Source: CAWUKV01 sp963923025 (GTDB lineage: Bacteria > Cyanobacteriota > Cyanobacteriia > Phormidesmidales > Phormidesmidaceae). Taken from it: 6,825 nt of DNA. The notes under the pieces were generated by a model, which was not told the origin of the DNA, did not search any database, and was given only the letters and a program-made list of their open reading frames with translations. Position numbers and translations under genes: made by a program. The DNA lies in assembly GCA_963923025.1 (NCBI GenBank), contig CAWUKV010000253.1, positions 1-6,825 of the forward strand. Reading direction: 5' to 3'. Of this stretch, positions 1 to 5,666 are shown piece after piece (the stretch's first letter is position 1; the number at the start of each line of letters is the position of its first letter).

Positions 1-80
1 AGCGTCAAGGACTTCAGTGCCAGGAACTGTCGCTAGCAACTCGACGAACGCAATAGATTCACTGTTGTTTTCCAATAAAC
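1..80. other. Unassigned left edge
   Basis: This short stretch lies beyond the fusA terminator. Two frames stay open across it: one plus-strand frame, and one minus-strand frame whose translation contains ENNSESIAFVELL. Neither has an ATG start or a recognisable motif, so no gene is called. It could be the edge of a neighbouring gene that lies outside the window. Confidence 0.3.
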
Positions 81-81
81 A

Positions 82-118
82 CAAAAAATCCCGGACAGTA
101 AGAAGCTGTCCGGGATTT
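82..118 (-). terminator. Rho-independent terminator of fusA
   Basis: A perfect 13-bp inverted repeat (arms 86-98 and 106-118, core TCCCGGACAG / CTGTCCGGGA) encloses a 7-base loop. Read on the minus strand, the hairpin is followed at once by six T residues (83-88 on the plus strand are A). It lies 24 bases beyond the fusA stop codon, which is the usual place and direction for an intrinsic terminator. On the plus strand the trailing sequence is only weakly T-rich, so bidirectional use is possible but less likely. Confidence 0.93.
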
Positions 119-141
119 ATTTAGCTTATTCAGCCCAGGTG

Positions 142-2226
142 CTACGCAGCCGCTGCCCGCTCTTTCGCTTCCTTAATCACTTCCTCAGCCACGTTGGTGG
201 GGCAAGCCGAATAGTGAGAGAAGGACATGGAGAACTGACCGCGACCGGAGGTCATGGTGCGCAGGTCACCGATGTAGCCGAACATCTCGCTCAGCGGGGC
301 ATCGGCTTTGATACGCACACCCATGGGGCCAGTTTCCTGGGCTCTGATCATGCCGCGACGACGGTTGAGGTCGCCAATGACGTCGCCCATGTGGTCGTCG
401 GGGGTGAACACGTCCACTGCCATGATCGGCTCTAGCAGCTGGGGCTTGGCCTTGGGGAAGGTCTGACGATAGGCAGCCTTGGCGGCAATTTCGAATGCGA
501 TCGCACTCGAGTCAACCGGGTGATAGCCGCCATCAGTCAGTGTCACCTTCATATCGGCAACGGGGAAGCCCGCCATCATGCCCTTCTCCATGCAGGACTC
601 AAAGCCCTTCTGCACAGCAGGCCAGAATTCACGGGGTACGTTACCGCCGGTGACCTTCGACTCAAACTCGAAGCCAGAACCCGCTTCACCGGGCTCCAGG
701 ATGTAGTCGATCTTGCCGTACTGACCGGAACCACCGGACTGCTTCTTGTGGGTGTAGCTGTCATTGATGGCCTTGGTGATGGACTCGCGGTAGGCCACCT
801 GAGGCTTGCCCACTTCGACTTCCACACCGTGGGTCCGCTTGAGGATGTCCACCTTAATTTCTAGGTGCAGTTCGCCCATCCCTTTCATGATGGTCTCGCC
901 ACTTTCCTGGTCAGTTTCCACCTGGAAGGAGGGGTCTTCTTGAACCATCTTGCTCAGGGCCATGCCCATCTTCTCAGCACCGCCCTTCTTGGCCGGGGCA
1001 ACCGAGACGGAAATCACCGGCTCAGGGAAGATCATCGGCTCTAGCGTGGCTGGCTGCTTGGGGTCCGCCAGGGTGTGACCGGTCTGCACGTTCTTCATGC
1101 CGACGATGGCAACAATGTCACCGGCCTGGGCTTGGTCGATCTCTTCGCGGGAGTCGGCGTGCATTTCGACCAGACGGCTGACCCGCTCGGTTTTACCCGT
1201 GGCGGTGTTAAGGATGGTGTCACCCTTGCTCAGCACACCAGAGTAAAGGCGCGTAAAGGTCAGCGCACCAAAGCGGTCGTCCATGATTTTGAACGCCAGT
1301 GCCCGCAGGGGGTGGTCCGTGGTGACTTCGGCAAATTCGCCGGTCTCGTTGCCTTCTAGGTCAACCTCAGGCTGAGGGTTCACCTCGGTGGGGCTGGGCA
1401 GGTAGTCAACAACTGCATCTAGCACCAACTGCACACCCTTGTTCTTAAAGGAAGAACCGCAGTAGGTAGGGAAGAAGGCCAGGTTGCGAGTGCCCTTGCG
1501 GATGCACTTTTTCAGTTCCTCAACGGTGACTTCTTCGCCTTCGAGGTACTTCTCCATCAGGTCGTCGTTTTGCTCGACGGCCATCTCGACCAGCTTCTCG
1601 CGCCACTCGGCCACGTCGTCCTTCATGTCGTCGGGCACGGGCTTGATTTCGTACTTCATCGGGTCGCCGGAGTCGTCCCAAATCCAAGCCTTCTCGGTCA
1701 GCAGGTCAACCACGCCGACAAAGTCGCTCTCGGTACCGATGGGCAGCACCATTACCAGGGGCTCCGCTGCCAGGACGTTTTTTACCTGGTCGACGACGCG
1801 GTAATAGTCGGCACCCATGCGGTCTAGCTTGTTCACATAAATGATGCGAGCAACCTTAGAGTCGTTGGCGTAGCGCCAGTTGGTCTCAGACTGGGGCTCT
1901 ACACCGCCAGAGCCGCAGAAAACGCCGACACCGCCGTCCAGTACCTTCAGTGAACGGTACACCTCAATGGTGAAGTCCACGTGACCGGGGGTGTCGATGA
2001 TGTTCAGGCGGTGGTCGTTCCAGAAGCAGGTGGTTGCAGCGGATTGGATCGTGATGCCACGCTCCTGCTCCTGCTCCATGAAGTCAGTTGTGGCAGCACC
2101 CTCGTGTACCTCACCGATTTTGTGAATCTTACCGGTGAGCTTCAGAATTCTTTCGGTAGTTGTAGTCTTACCCGCGTCCACGTGGGCGAAGATACCAATA
2201 TTGCGATATTTCGAGAGGTCTTTCAT
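142..2226 (-). CDS. fusA: Translation elongation factor G (Slr1463-like)
   Basis: This GTPase drives ribosomal translocation of tRNA and mRNA and acts with ribosome recycling factor, in the cytoplasm. The 694 residues match normal EF-G length. The G domain shows the P-loop AHVDAGKT (14-21), RGITI (56-60), DTPGH with catalytic His82 (78-82), NKLD (132-135) and GSSFKNKG (257-264). Domain II spans about 302-400, III 403-475, IV 480-600 (GQYGK 501-505, DGGYHPVDSS 565-574) and V about 600-675. The start MKDLSKYRNIG fits the family N-terminus; no clear Shine-Dalgarno sequence is visible. From memory the sequence is close to Synechocystis Slr1463, whose Cys105 and Cys242 are reported to be redox-sensitive; Cys104 and Cys241 here correspond. 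The gene is not next to rpsG or tuf, so it is probably the stand-alone paralogue rather than the str-operon copy. It has its own terminator and a likely promoter. Confidence 0.98.
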   Translation of the reverse strand: MKDLSKYRNIGIFAHVDAGKTTTTERILKLTGKIHKIGEVHEGAATTDFMEQEQERGITIQSAATTCFWNDHRLNIIDTPGHVDFTIEVYRSLKVLDGGVGVFCGSGGVEPQSETNWRYANDSKVARIIYVNKLDRMGADYYRVVDQVKNVLAAEPLVMVLPIGTESDFVGVVDLLTEKAWIWDDSGDPMKYEIKPVPDDMKDDVAEWREKLVEMAVEQNDDLMEKYLEGEEVTVEELKKCIRKGTRNLAFFPTYCGSSFKNKGVQLVLDAVVDYLPSPTEVNPQPEVDLEGNETGEFAEVTTDHPLRALAFKIMDDRFGALTFTRLYSGVLSKGDTILNTATGKTERVSRLVEMHADSREEIDQAQAGDIVAIVGMKNVQTGHTLADPKQPATLEPMIFPEPVISVSVAPAKKGGAEKMGMALSKMVQEDPSFQVETDQESGETIMKGMGELHLEIKVDILKRTHGVEVEVGKPQVAYRESITKAINDSYTHKKQSGGSGQYGKIDYILEPGEAGSGFEFESKVTGGNVPREFWPAVQKGFESCMEKGMMAGFPVADMKVTLTDGGYHPVDSSAIAFEIAAKAAYRQTFPKAKPQLLEPIMAVDVFTPDDHMGDVIGDLNRRRGMIRAQETGPMGVRIKADAPLSEMFGYIGDLRTMTSGRGQFSMSFSHYSACPTNVAEEVIKEAKERAAAA
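497..504. repeat. HIP1 octamer (GCGATCGC) inside fusA
   Basis: This is a perfect copy of the palindromic octamer that is over-represented in many cyanobacterial genomes. It lies within the fusA domain IV/V coding region, where it reads through codons for SAIAFE. Confidence 0.9.
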
Positions 2227-2271
2227 AGTTGCGTTCTAGGCTAGGTGCTTGGTAAGGAACGATGCGGAGGC

Positions 2272-2279
2272 GCGATCGC
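2272..2279. repeat. HIP1 octamer in the fusA leader
   Basis: This is a perfect GCGATCGC copy, 46 bases upstream of the fusA start codon. It is the only intergenic one of the four in this window. Confidence 0.9.
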
Positions 2280-2397
2280 ACCAAATAAATCGACCGTCGA
2301 GCCTGCAATGGGCCGACTCGAAGGAAACTGAGATACCGAAGGGTGCCAACGGGTCAGGCAGGACCAGAAAAGCGGGTAATGCCATCCCCAGCCTTTC

Positions 2398-2426
2398 ATT
2401 ATCGTGACAACGTTTCTAATTGTAAA
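2398..2426 (-). promoter_or_regulatory. Predicted sigma-70 promoter for fusA
   Basis: On the minus strand, TTTACA (2426-2421; 5 of 6 match TTGACA) is separated by exactly 17 bases from GATAAT (2403-2398; 5 of 6 match TATAAT). Transcription should begin near 2391, giving a 5' leader of about 165 bases before the fusA ATG at 2226. This is the best promoter match in the window. Its position also allows transcription independent of the upstream permease gene. Confidence 0.6.
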
Positions 2427-2532
2427 TAGATTGTAAAAGAATGACTGTACGGGCGGAAGGGGTGGAAGCCGTATTGGGTGCAAAAATGTCTGCCAGATTA
2501 CAGAAATTCGACTCGGTCAAAGGTGCGAAAGA

Positions 2533-3447
2533 TTAGCCATCCCGGCCTACAACCGCGCTTGGGGACCGGCCTTCTCTGCGGAGTAGCGGATTCACCAAAT
2601 CATTCAAGCCCTCGCCAATCAGCGATAGCCCCGTCACCATCAGCGTGATTGCTAATCCAGGAAACAGCGCCGTCCACCAAATGCCCGTGGGTAAAGCATC
2701 CAGCGCTTGTCGGACTGATGCCCCCCACTCGGGCACCTCGTCCGGTAAACCCAAGCCTAAAAACCCCAGTCCGCCCAAGATCAGCACCGCATCCGCCGCA
2801 TTCAGCGTGAACAGCACCGGCACGCTCTGCACCACATTGAGAAATAGATACCGACTCAGCACCGCCCAGGTGGAAGCGCCCATTGCCTGGGCCGCTTCCA
2901 CAAACAGCTCGGTTTTGATGCTGACCGTATGGTTGCGCACCACCCGGTAATACTGGGGAATGTAGGCAATACTCAGCGCTACCGCCGCATTGACCACCCC
3001 GCGCCCGACAATAAACGCCAGCGTTACCGACAGCAGCAGCCCCGGCAGGGTGTAGATCGTATCCATAAAGAACAGCAGTGCCCGGTCCAGCTTGCCGCCT
3101 AGGTAGCCGCTGACCATACCCAGCGGTACCCCAATCGACACACTCAGCGCCGTTGCCAGCAGCACCACCTGCCACGCGGCCCGTGCTCCAAATATCGTCC
3201 TAGAGAAAATGTCGTAGCCCTGGCGGCTGGTGCCAAACCAATACTCTGCCCCGGGCGGCTCGTGGATGGGGTTTGCCAGCGTTACCGTTGGGTCACGCAG
3301 CCAGCCCCAGCTCTGCATCAGCGGTGCGAACAGTGCGGCGAGGATAAATAGCAGGGTGATGACAATCCCCACGTACATGAGACCGGTGGAGATGGTCAGC
3401 GGCGGCAAAAAGCCCCGCTTGGGTTGGGGCAGACTCTCGGGCACCAT
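2533..3447 (-). CDS. ABC transporter permease, DppC/OppC type
   Basis: This is an inner-membrane permease subunit of a peptide-type (dipeptide/oligopeptide/nickel) ABC importer, 304 residues, normal for the DppC/OppC family. Residues 22-44 form the first membrane helix, followed by a periplasmic loop and GTSRQGYDIFSR (72-83), which matches the family's conserved G-T-D-x-x-G-R-D-hydrophobic-SR region. More helices lie at about 90-116, 122-147, 151-170, 211-235 and 258-285. The cytoplasmic EAA loop, which docks the ATPase, is at 184-203 (EAAQAMGA start). Pairing with a DppB-type permease, two ATPases and a binding protein is expected, but none is in the window, so substrate cannot be inferred. 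The gene lies 40 bases after the 69-residue gene on the same strand and may be co-transcribed. No Shine-Dalgarno sequence precedes the ATG; Met24 would be an alternative start but would cut into the first helix. Confidence 0.93.
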   Translation of the reverse strand: MVPESLPQPKRGFLPPLTISTGLMYVGIVITLLFILAALFAPLMQSWGWLRDPTVTLANPIHEPPGAEYWFGTSRQGYDIFSRTIFGARAAWQVVLLATALSVSIGVPLGMVSGYLGGKLDRALLFFMDTIYTLPGLLLSVTLAFIVGRGVVNAAVALSIAYIPQYYRVVRNHTVSIKTELFVEAAQAMGASTWAVLSRYLFLNVVQSVPVLFTLNAADAVLILGGLGFLGLGLPDEVPEWGASVRQALDALPTGIWWTALFPGLAITLMVTGLSLIGEGLNDLVNPLLRREGRSPSAVVGRDG

Positions 3448-3487
3448 AGGGGTCGCAGGCTAGGCAGTAAGCCCGAGTTTACTATGC

Positions 3488-3697
3488 TTAGCGGCGCATG
3501 GCAGCCCGACGAATTTCATTGCGGCGCTGCCAGTAGACGTAGGCGACGTAGCCAATTGCGCCCACCTGTAGCGGCATGATGAGCAGATAGTTTCTGAGAA
3601 TTGGGCTGACGTCGAGGTGAGAAAACACTTGAAAGTAGCCCAGGCCAATCAGGGCGAAGCCGGTTTTGGCAGGCAGGTTACGCAGTAAAGACTTCAT
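3488..3697 (-). CDS. 69-residue putative membrane protein, unrecognised
   Basis: I do not recognise this protein. It starts at the ATG whose first base is at 3697, so its start overlaps the stop of the DUF2752 gene as ATGA, a classic sign of translational coupling. Two hydrophobic stretches are visible, about residues 12-26 and 37-56, joined by a short polar turn with SHLDVSP. The C-terminus is very basic (RRNEIRRAAMRR), which suggests a cytoplasmic tail. The same frame stays open upstream to 4048, but that extension reads through the DUF2752 gene in another frame and is rich in Pro and Ser, so I reject it. Its place in the operon suggests a partner of the DUF2752 and TM2 proteins; its function is unknown. 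Confidence 0.72.
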   Translation of the reverse strand: MKSLLRNLPAKTGFALIGLGYFQVFSHLDVSPILRNYLLIMPLQVGAIGYVAYVYWQRRNEIRRAAMRR

Positions 3698-4155
3698 AGA
3701 ACAGCGTGGACCCAATGGCCCAGGGGCGAAAGGTGAAAGTCGGCTTGGAGGGTGCCCGCAAGCCAAAGATTGCCGAGTCGATAGCCGTGGTAGCCGATCA
3801 TTGCCAACAGTATAGGAAACCAAACTTGGAGGCGTCTGAGGTGAGTCCAAACTGGAGAAGCTTGGCGGGTGCTGAGTTCTTTGGCAAGGATTAGCAACAG
3901 CAGGGCAGCGGCGACTAGAACAAGGGGACCAAAAAGGTGTTGCTGGAGGGATTCGTGTGGGTGGAGAGATGCGATCGCAACCACCGACCGCGTCATCCCC
4001 CAGGTGGGACAGGGGATCCCCGTCAGCGCCTTGAGCGGGCAGCCCCACAGCGCCACATCACGGCCCCACAGCTGCAATAGCAAAACGCCAGCAGGGACCG
4101 TGAGAAACCCCACCAGCCCCCACCGCACATAGGTTCCCGCTCGGGTTAGAACCAT
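3694..4155 (-). CDS. DUF2752 family membrane protein
   Basis: This is a 153-residue membrane protein with the DUF2752 signature: CP at 39-40, then TGIPCPTWGMTRS at 45-57. Many family members have C-P-x-x-C-G in this motif; here the second Cys is replaced by Trp (C49-P-T-W52-G). Hydrophobic helices lie at about 12-30, 75-92 and 111-128. The biochemical role of DUF2752 is not established. Its start overlaps the end of the TM2 gene by 10 bases and its stop overlaps the next start by 4, so the three genes are probably translated together. No Shine-Dalgarno sequence at useful spacing precedes its ATG (AAGG abuts it directly), which supports coupled or reinitiated translation. A HIP1 octamer lies within the gene. 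Confidence 0.88.
   Translation of the reverse strand: MVLTRAGTYVRWGLVGFLTVPAGVLLLQLWGRDVALWGCPLKALTGIPCPTWGMTRSVVAIASLHPHESLQQHLFGPLVLVAAALLLLILAKELSTRQASPVWTHLRRLQVWFPILLAMIGYHGYRLGNLWLAGTLQADFHLSPLGHWVHAVL
3971..3978. repeat. HIP1 octamer inside the DUF2752 gene
   Basis: This is a perfect GCGATCGC copy, within the codons just after the GMTRS motif (residues VAIA). Confidence 0.9.
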
Positions 4156-4412
4156 CCTTTTTTGCTGTTGACGTAAGTGGCTGCAAACTCTTCGTCTGTT
4201 TTGGTCAGGTACATGATGCCTTCAACCAGGCCGATGATGCCCATGATTGGCGCAGCGAAGCCACAGGTCAGGACGCTCACCAGCGCCATGATGAGACCTT
4301 CAGTGGTGTAGCCCAAAATAAATTTATGAACGCCCAGTGCGCCGATTAGAATGCCGCAAATGCCGCAGACGAGCTTTTTGTCTGCGCCTGCCGGGGTACC
4401 AGAAGATGTCAT
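4146..4412 (-). CDS. TM2 domain-containing protein
   Basis: This is an 88-residue membrane protein composed of one TM2 domain. Helix 1 covers about residues 14-28, the conserved turn is GVHKFILGYTTEG (27-39, compare the family's G-x-H-x-F-Y-L-G-x-x-x-x-G), helix 2 is about 40-50, and a hydrophobic segment at 52-70 ends in GLVEGIMYLT. The short N-terminus is polar, and the C-terminus is charged and ends KKGWF. TM2 proteins are widespread small membrane proteins with no settled bacterial function. A strong Shine-Dalgarno sequence supports the start. It is the first gene of the TM2-DUF2752-small protein operon, and its last 10 bases overlap the DUF2752 start. Confidence 0.92.
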   Translation of the reverse strand: MTSSGTPAGADKKLVCGICGILIGALGVHKFILGYTTEGLIMALVSVLTCGFAAPIMGIIGLVEGIMYLTKTDEEFAATYVNSKKGWF

Positions 4413-4420
4413 ATTCAGTT

Positions 4421-4426
4421 ACTCCT
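4421..4426 (-). promoter_or_regulatory. Shine-Dalgarno sequence of the TM2 gene
   Basis: On the minus strand AGGAGT lies 8 bases before the ATG at 4412. It is the strongest ribosome-binding site in the window, and it suggests that translation of the whole overlapping operon is driven mainly from this point. Confidence 0.75.
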
Positions 4427-4463
4427 AAAAGTGGATGGTCCTTACAGTAGTCAAAACAGAATG

Positions 4464-4480
4464 CCGCGACTTCATCGCGG
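4464..4480. other. Hairpin CCGCGA-CTTCA-TCGCGG
   Basis: This is a perfect 6-bp, GC-rich stem with a 5-base loop, 51 bases upstream of the TM2 start. There is no T-run next to it in either direction, so it is not an ordinary terminator. It could be a leader structure in the TM2 operon mRNA or simply chance. Confidence 0.4.
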
Positions 4481-4641
4481 GTTTGCTAGGCTAAGAGTGC
4501 CCAGTTGAAACAAGTTCCACCAATATCTTCAGGAAAACCTGCTGAATTCCAGACATTGCGACCAAACGTAACGACTATTGCAGTGTCAGACACATTCAAA
4601 TTCCATGATCTTGCTATTGGATTAAGCTACAGTCCCGCCTT

Positions 4642-4667
4642 ATCTGAAACACCTACAATCTGAAACA
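4642..4667 (+). repeat. Direct repeat ATCTGAAACA (two copies)
   Basis: Two identical 10-base copies lie at 4642-4651 and 4658-4667, start-to-start 16 bases. A TACAAT hexamer (4654-4659), which resembles a -10 element, lies between them and overlaps the second copy by two bases. No good -35 element sits 17 bases upstream. The arrangement resembles a regulator-binding site upstream of the 315-residue gene, but this is inference. Confidence 0.45.
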
Positions 4668-4703
4668 GAACTCGTTCAGTGAATTCGCAGGGAACTTATC
4701 AAC

Positions 4704-4708
4704 GGGAG
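4704..4708 (+). promoter_or_regulatory. Shine-Dalgarno-like GGGAG
   Basis: GGGAG lies 10 bases before the ATG at 4719. It is a plausible ribosome-binding site and supports this start for the 315-residue gene. Confidence 0.5.
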
Positions 4709-4718
4709 CCGGACAAAT

Positions 4719-5666
4719 ATGCCCCAGCCTCAAGTCAGTCCTTCAGAGACATCTACGAGCACAGCAAAGAAAAGTTTTGGTCAGCGACTTAATACCTTCA
4801 AGAATGGTTTTTTGTTCGGCATCATTCTGGCCCTGTTAGGCGTTGCAGGTGCTGGACATCTATTCCTAAACGTGTTTCGGTTCGGTGCCGTGACGATTGG
4901 CGATCGCAGCTTTGGCAAAGTTGGCTCTCCTACGACTATCAGCAACACCGACGATGCAAATATTGAAGACAGCGAAAATGCGACGAGCAGCGATATTGAC
5001 GCAGAAGACACAGCCGGAACCTTTCAAACTCGCGACGGAGACAATAATGCTGAGGGTGCTCAGATAGCTGGTAGAGATGTTGACAGCACGAACGTTGGCC
5101 TGGAAGGGAGTAACATTCAGGGCGAAACCGTCACCGTCACCATCAACTACGACAGCAATGCCGAACTACCTGGGTTTGACCCAGGGCAAGGCTATCAATC
5201 ACCACCGCCAGACATTAGCCAGTTTGATGATGCCATTTTGATCAACAACGTCAGCCTGGGTGCAAGCTACGTCGCATTCGAAACTCGAGAAATCTTTATT
5301 AACAGAAAGAAGTACAGTTCTACTTTTTCTATCCGTCCAGACCAGTCTGCCGAAACGCGAGTCAGTTTTAGCCTTGATGTACCAGGAATAGATCCAGAAG
5401 GAATTTTCCTACAGTTTGGTCTTAAGGATTTGGATGCTGGAGATACGACGCTGACATATCTCGTCAAAATTTATGGCGATGGTCAAATTCTCTGGTCCGA
5501 TCAGGTCAAGTATGAAGAATCGCAAATTGCCTCTGTTGTGTTGCGAACGAATGACATGAGTGACATTGTCATCGAATACCAAGTTGTGGAGACTGGTGGC
5601 ATAAATCCATACAATATTCAAAATCAGTTTCCAATCTTTTTCACTGAAGCTAAGCTGCTGTCTTGA
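4719..5666 (+). CDS. Membrane-anchored hypothetical protein with NPCBM-like outer domain
   Basis: I do not recognise this 315-residue protein as a named family. The N-terminus is Ser/Thr-rich, then basic (KKSFGQRLNTFKNG, 17-30), followed by one membrane helix at about 31-53; positive-inside logic places the rest outside the cytoplasm. Residues 73-110 are an acidic, low-complexity linker rich in Asp, Glu, Ser and Thr. A short repeat-like stretch (GAQIAGRDV, 113-121) and a Pro-rich segment (150-165) follow. The C-terminal 145 residues look all-beta; the features INRKKYS (194-200), FGLKD (233-237), and YGDGQILW (252-259) followed by alternating hydrophobic strands resemble NPCBM-type carbohydrate-binding jelly rolls, but this is a weak, by-eye match. 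There are no cysteines. GC is about 40% over 5281-5640 versus about 58-67% in neighbouring genes. It is divergent from the TM2 operon, convergent with the CCB gene, and has no obvious partner. Confidence 0.85.
   Translation: MPQPQVSPSETSTSTAKKSFGQRLNTFKNGFLFGIILALLGVAGAGHLFLNVFRFGAVTIGDRSFGKVGSPTTISNTDDANIEDSENATSSDIDAEDTAGTFQTRDGDNNAEGAQIAGRDVDSTNVGLEGSNIQGETVTVTINYDSNAELPGFDPGQGYQSPPPDISQFDDAILINNVSLGASYVAFETREIFINRKKYSSTFSIRPDQSAETRVSFSLDVPGIDPEGIFLQFGLKDLDAGDTTLTYLVKIYGDGQILWSDQVKYEESQIASVVLRTNDMSDIVIEYQVVETGGINPYNIQNQFPIFFTEAKLLS
4900..4907. repeat. HIP1 octamer inside the 315-residue gene
   Basis: This is a perfect GCGATCGC copy just after the membrane-helix codons. Its presence suggests that at least the 5' part of this AT-rich gene has resided in a HIP1-bearing cyanobacterial lineage. 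Confidence 0.9.

Larger units (their letters stand above)
2227..2532. other. 306-base region between the permease gene and fusA
   Basis: No convincing gene lies here. On the minus strand it holds a sigma-70-like promoter (2398-2426) and a predicted untranslated leader of about 165 bases for fusA. The leader can form a modest hairpin (arms TCGAG 2297-2301 and CTCGA 2317-2321, with GCC/GGC pairing inside). It also contains a HIP1 octamer (2272-2279) and AGGCTAGG (2238-2245), just upstream of the fusA start. An 80-codon minus-strand reading frame (2241-2483) has no recognisable features and overlaps the promoter, so it is not called. Confidence 0.7.
4427..4718. other. Divergent intergenic region with a hairpin and short repeats
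   Basis: With the SD included, 306 bases separate two divergent starts (the TM2 gene to the left, the 315-residue gene to the right). It is AT-richer than the flanking core genes; one hand-counted 60-base line (4561-4620) is 40% GC. It contains a perfect 6-bp hairpin (4464-4480), an 11-base palindrome GTGTC-A-GACAC (4583-4593), and a 10-base direct repeat around a TACAAT hexamer (4642-4667). I found no convincing complete sigma-70 promoter in either direction and no small ORF worth calling. Confidence 0.65.

Noticed and set aside
139..2244. Several plus-strand reading frames opposite fusA (for example 139-435, 520-864, 1484-1804)
   Set aside because: They are complementary frames of a highly conserved, GC-rich gene, with no motifs or ribosome-binding sites of their own.
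2241..2483. 80-codon minus-strand reading frame upstream of fusA
   Set aside because: It has no family-like features, overlaps the predicted fusA promoter, and its frame ends just before the fusA start with no ribosome-binding site.
2482..2504. Terminator-like TCTG/CAGA hairpin followed by five T residues after the permease gene (minus strand)
   Set aside because: The stem is only 4 bp with an 8-base loop, too weak to call; read-through toward fusA remains possible.
3698..4048. N-terminal extension of the 69-residue protein to 186 residues
   Set aside because: The extension lies wholly inside the DUF2752 gene in another frame and is Pro/Ser-rich; the ATGA overlap gives a better start at 3697.
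4668..4677. GAAC-TC-GTTC inverted repeat, resembling an SOS box half-site pair
   Set aside because: The 2-base spacing does not fit either the Gram-positive GAAC-N4-GTTC box or the cyanobacterial LexA site, so it is probably chance.
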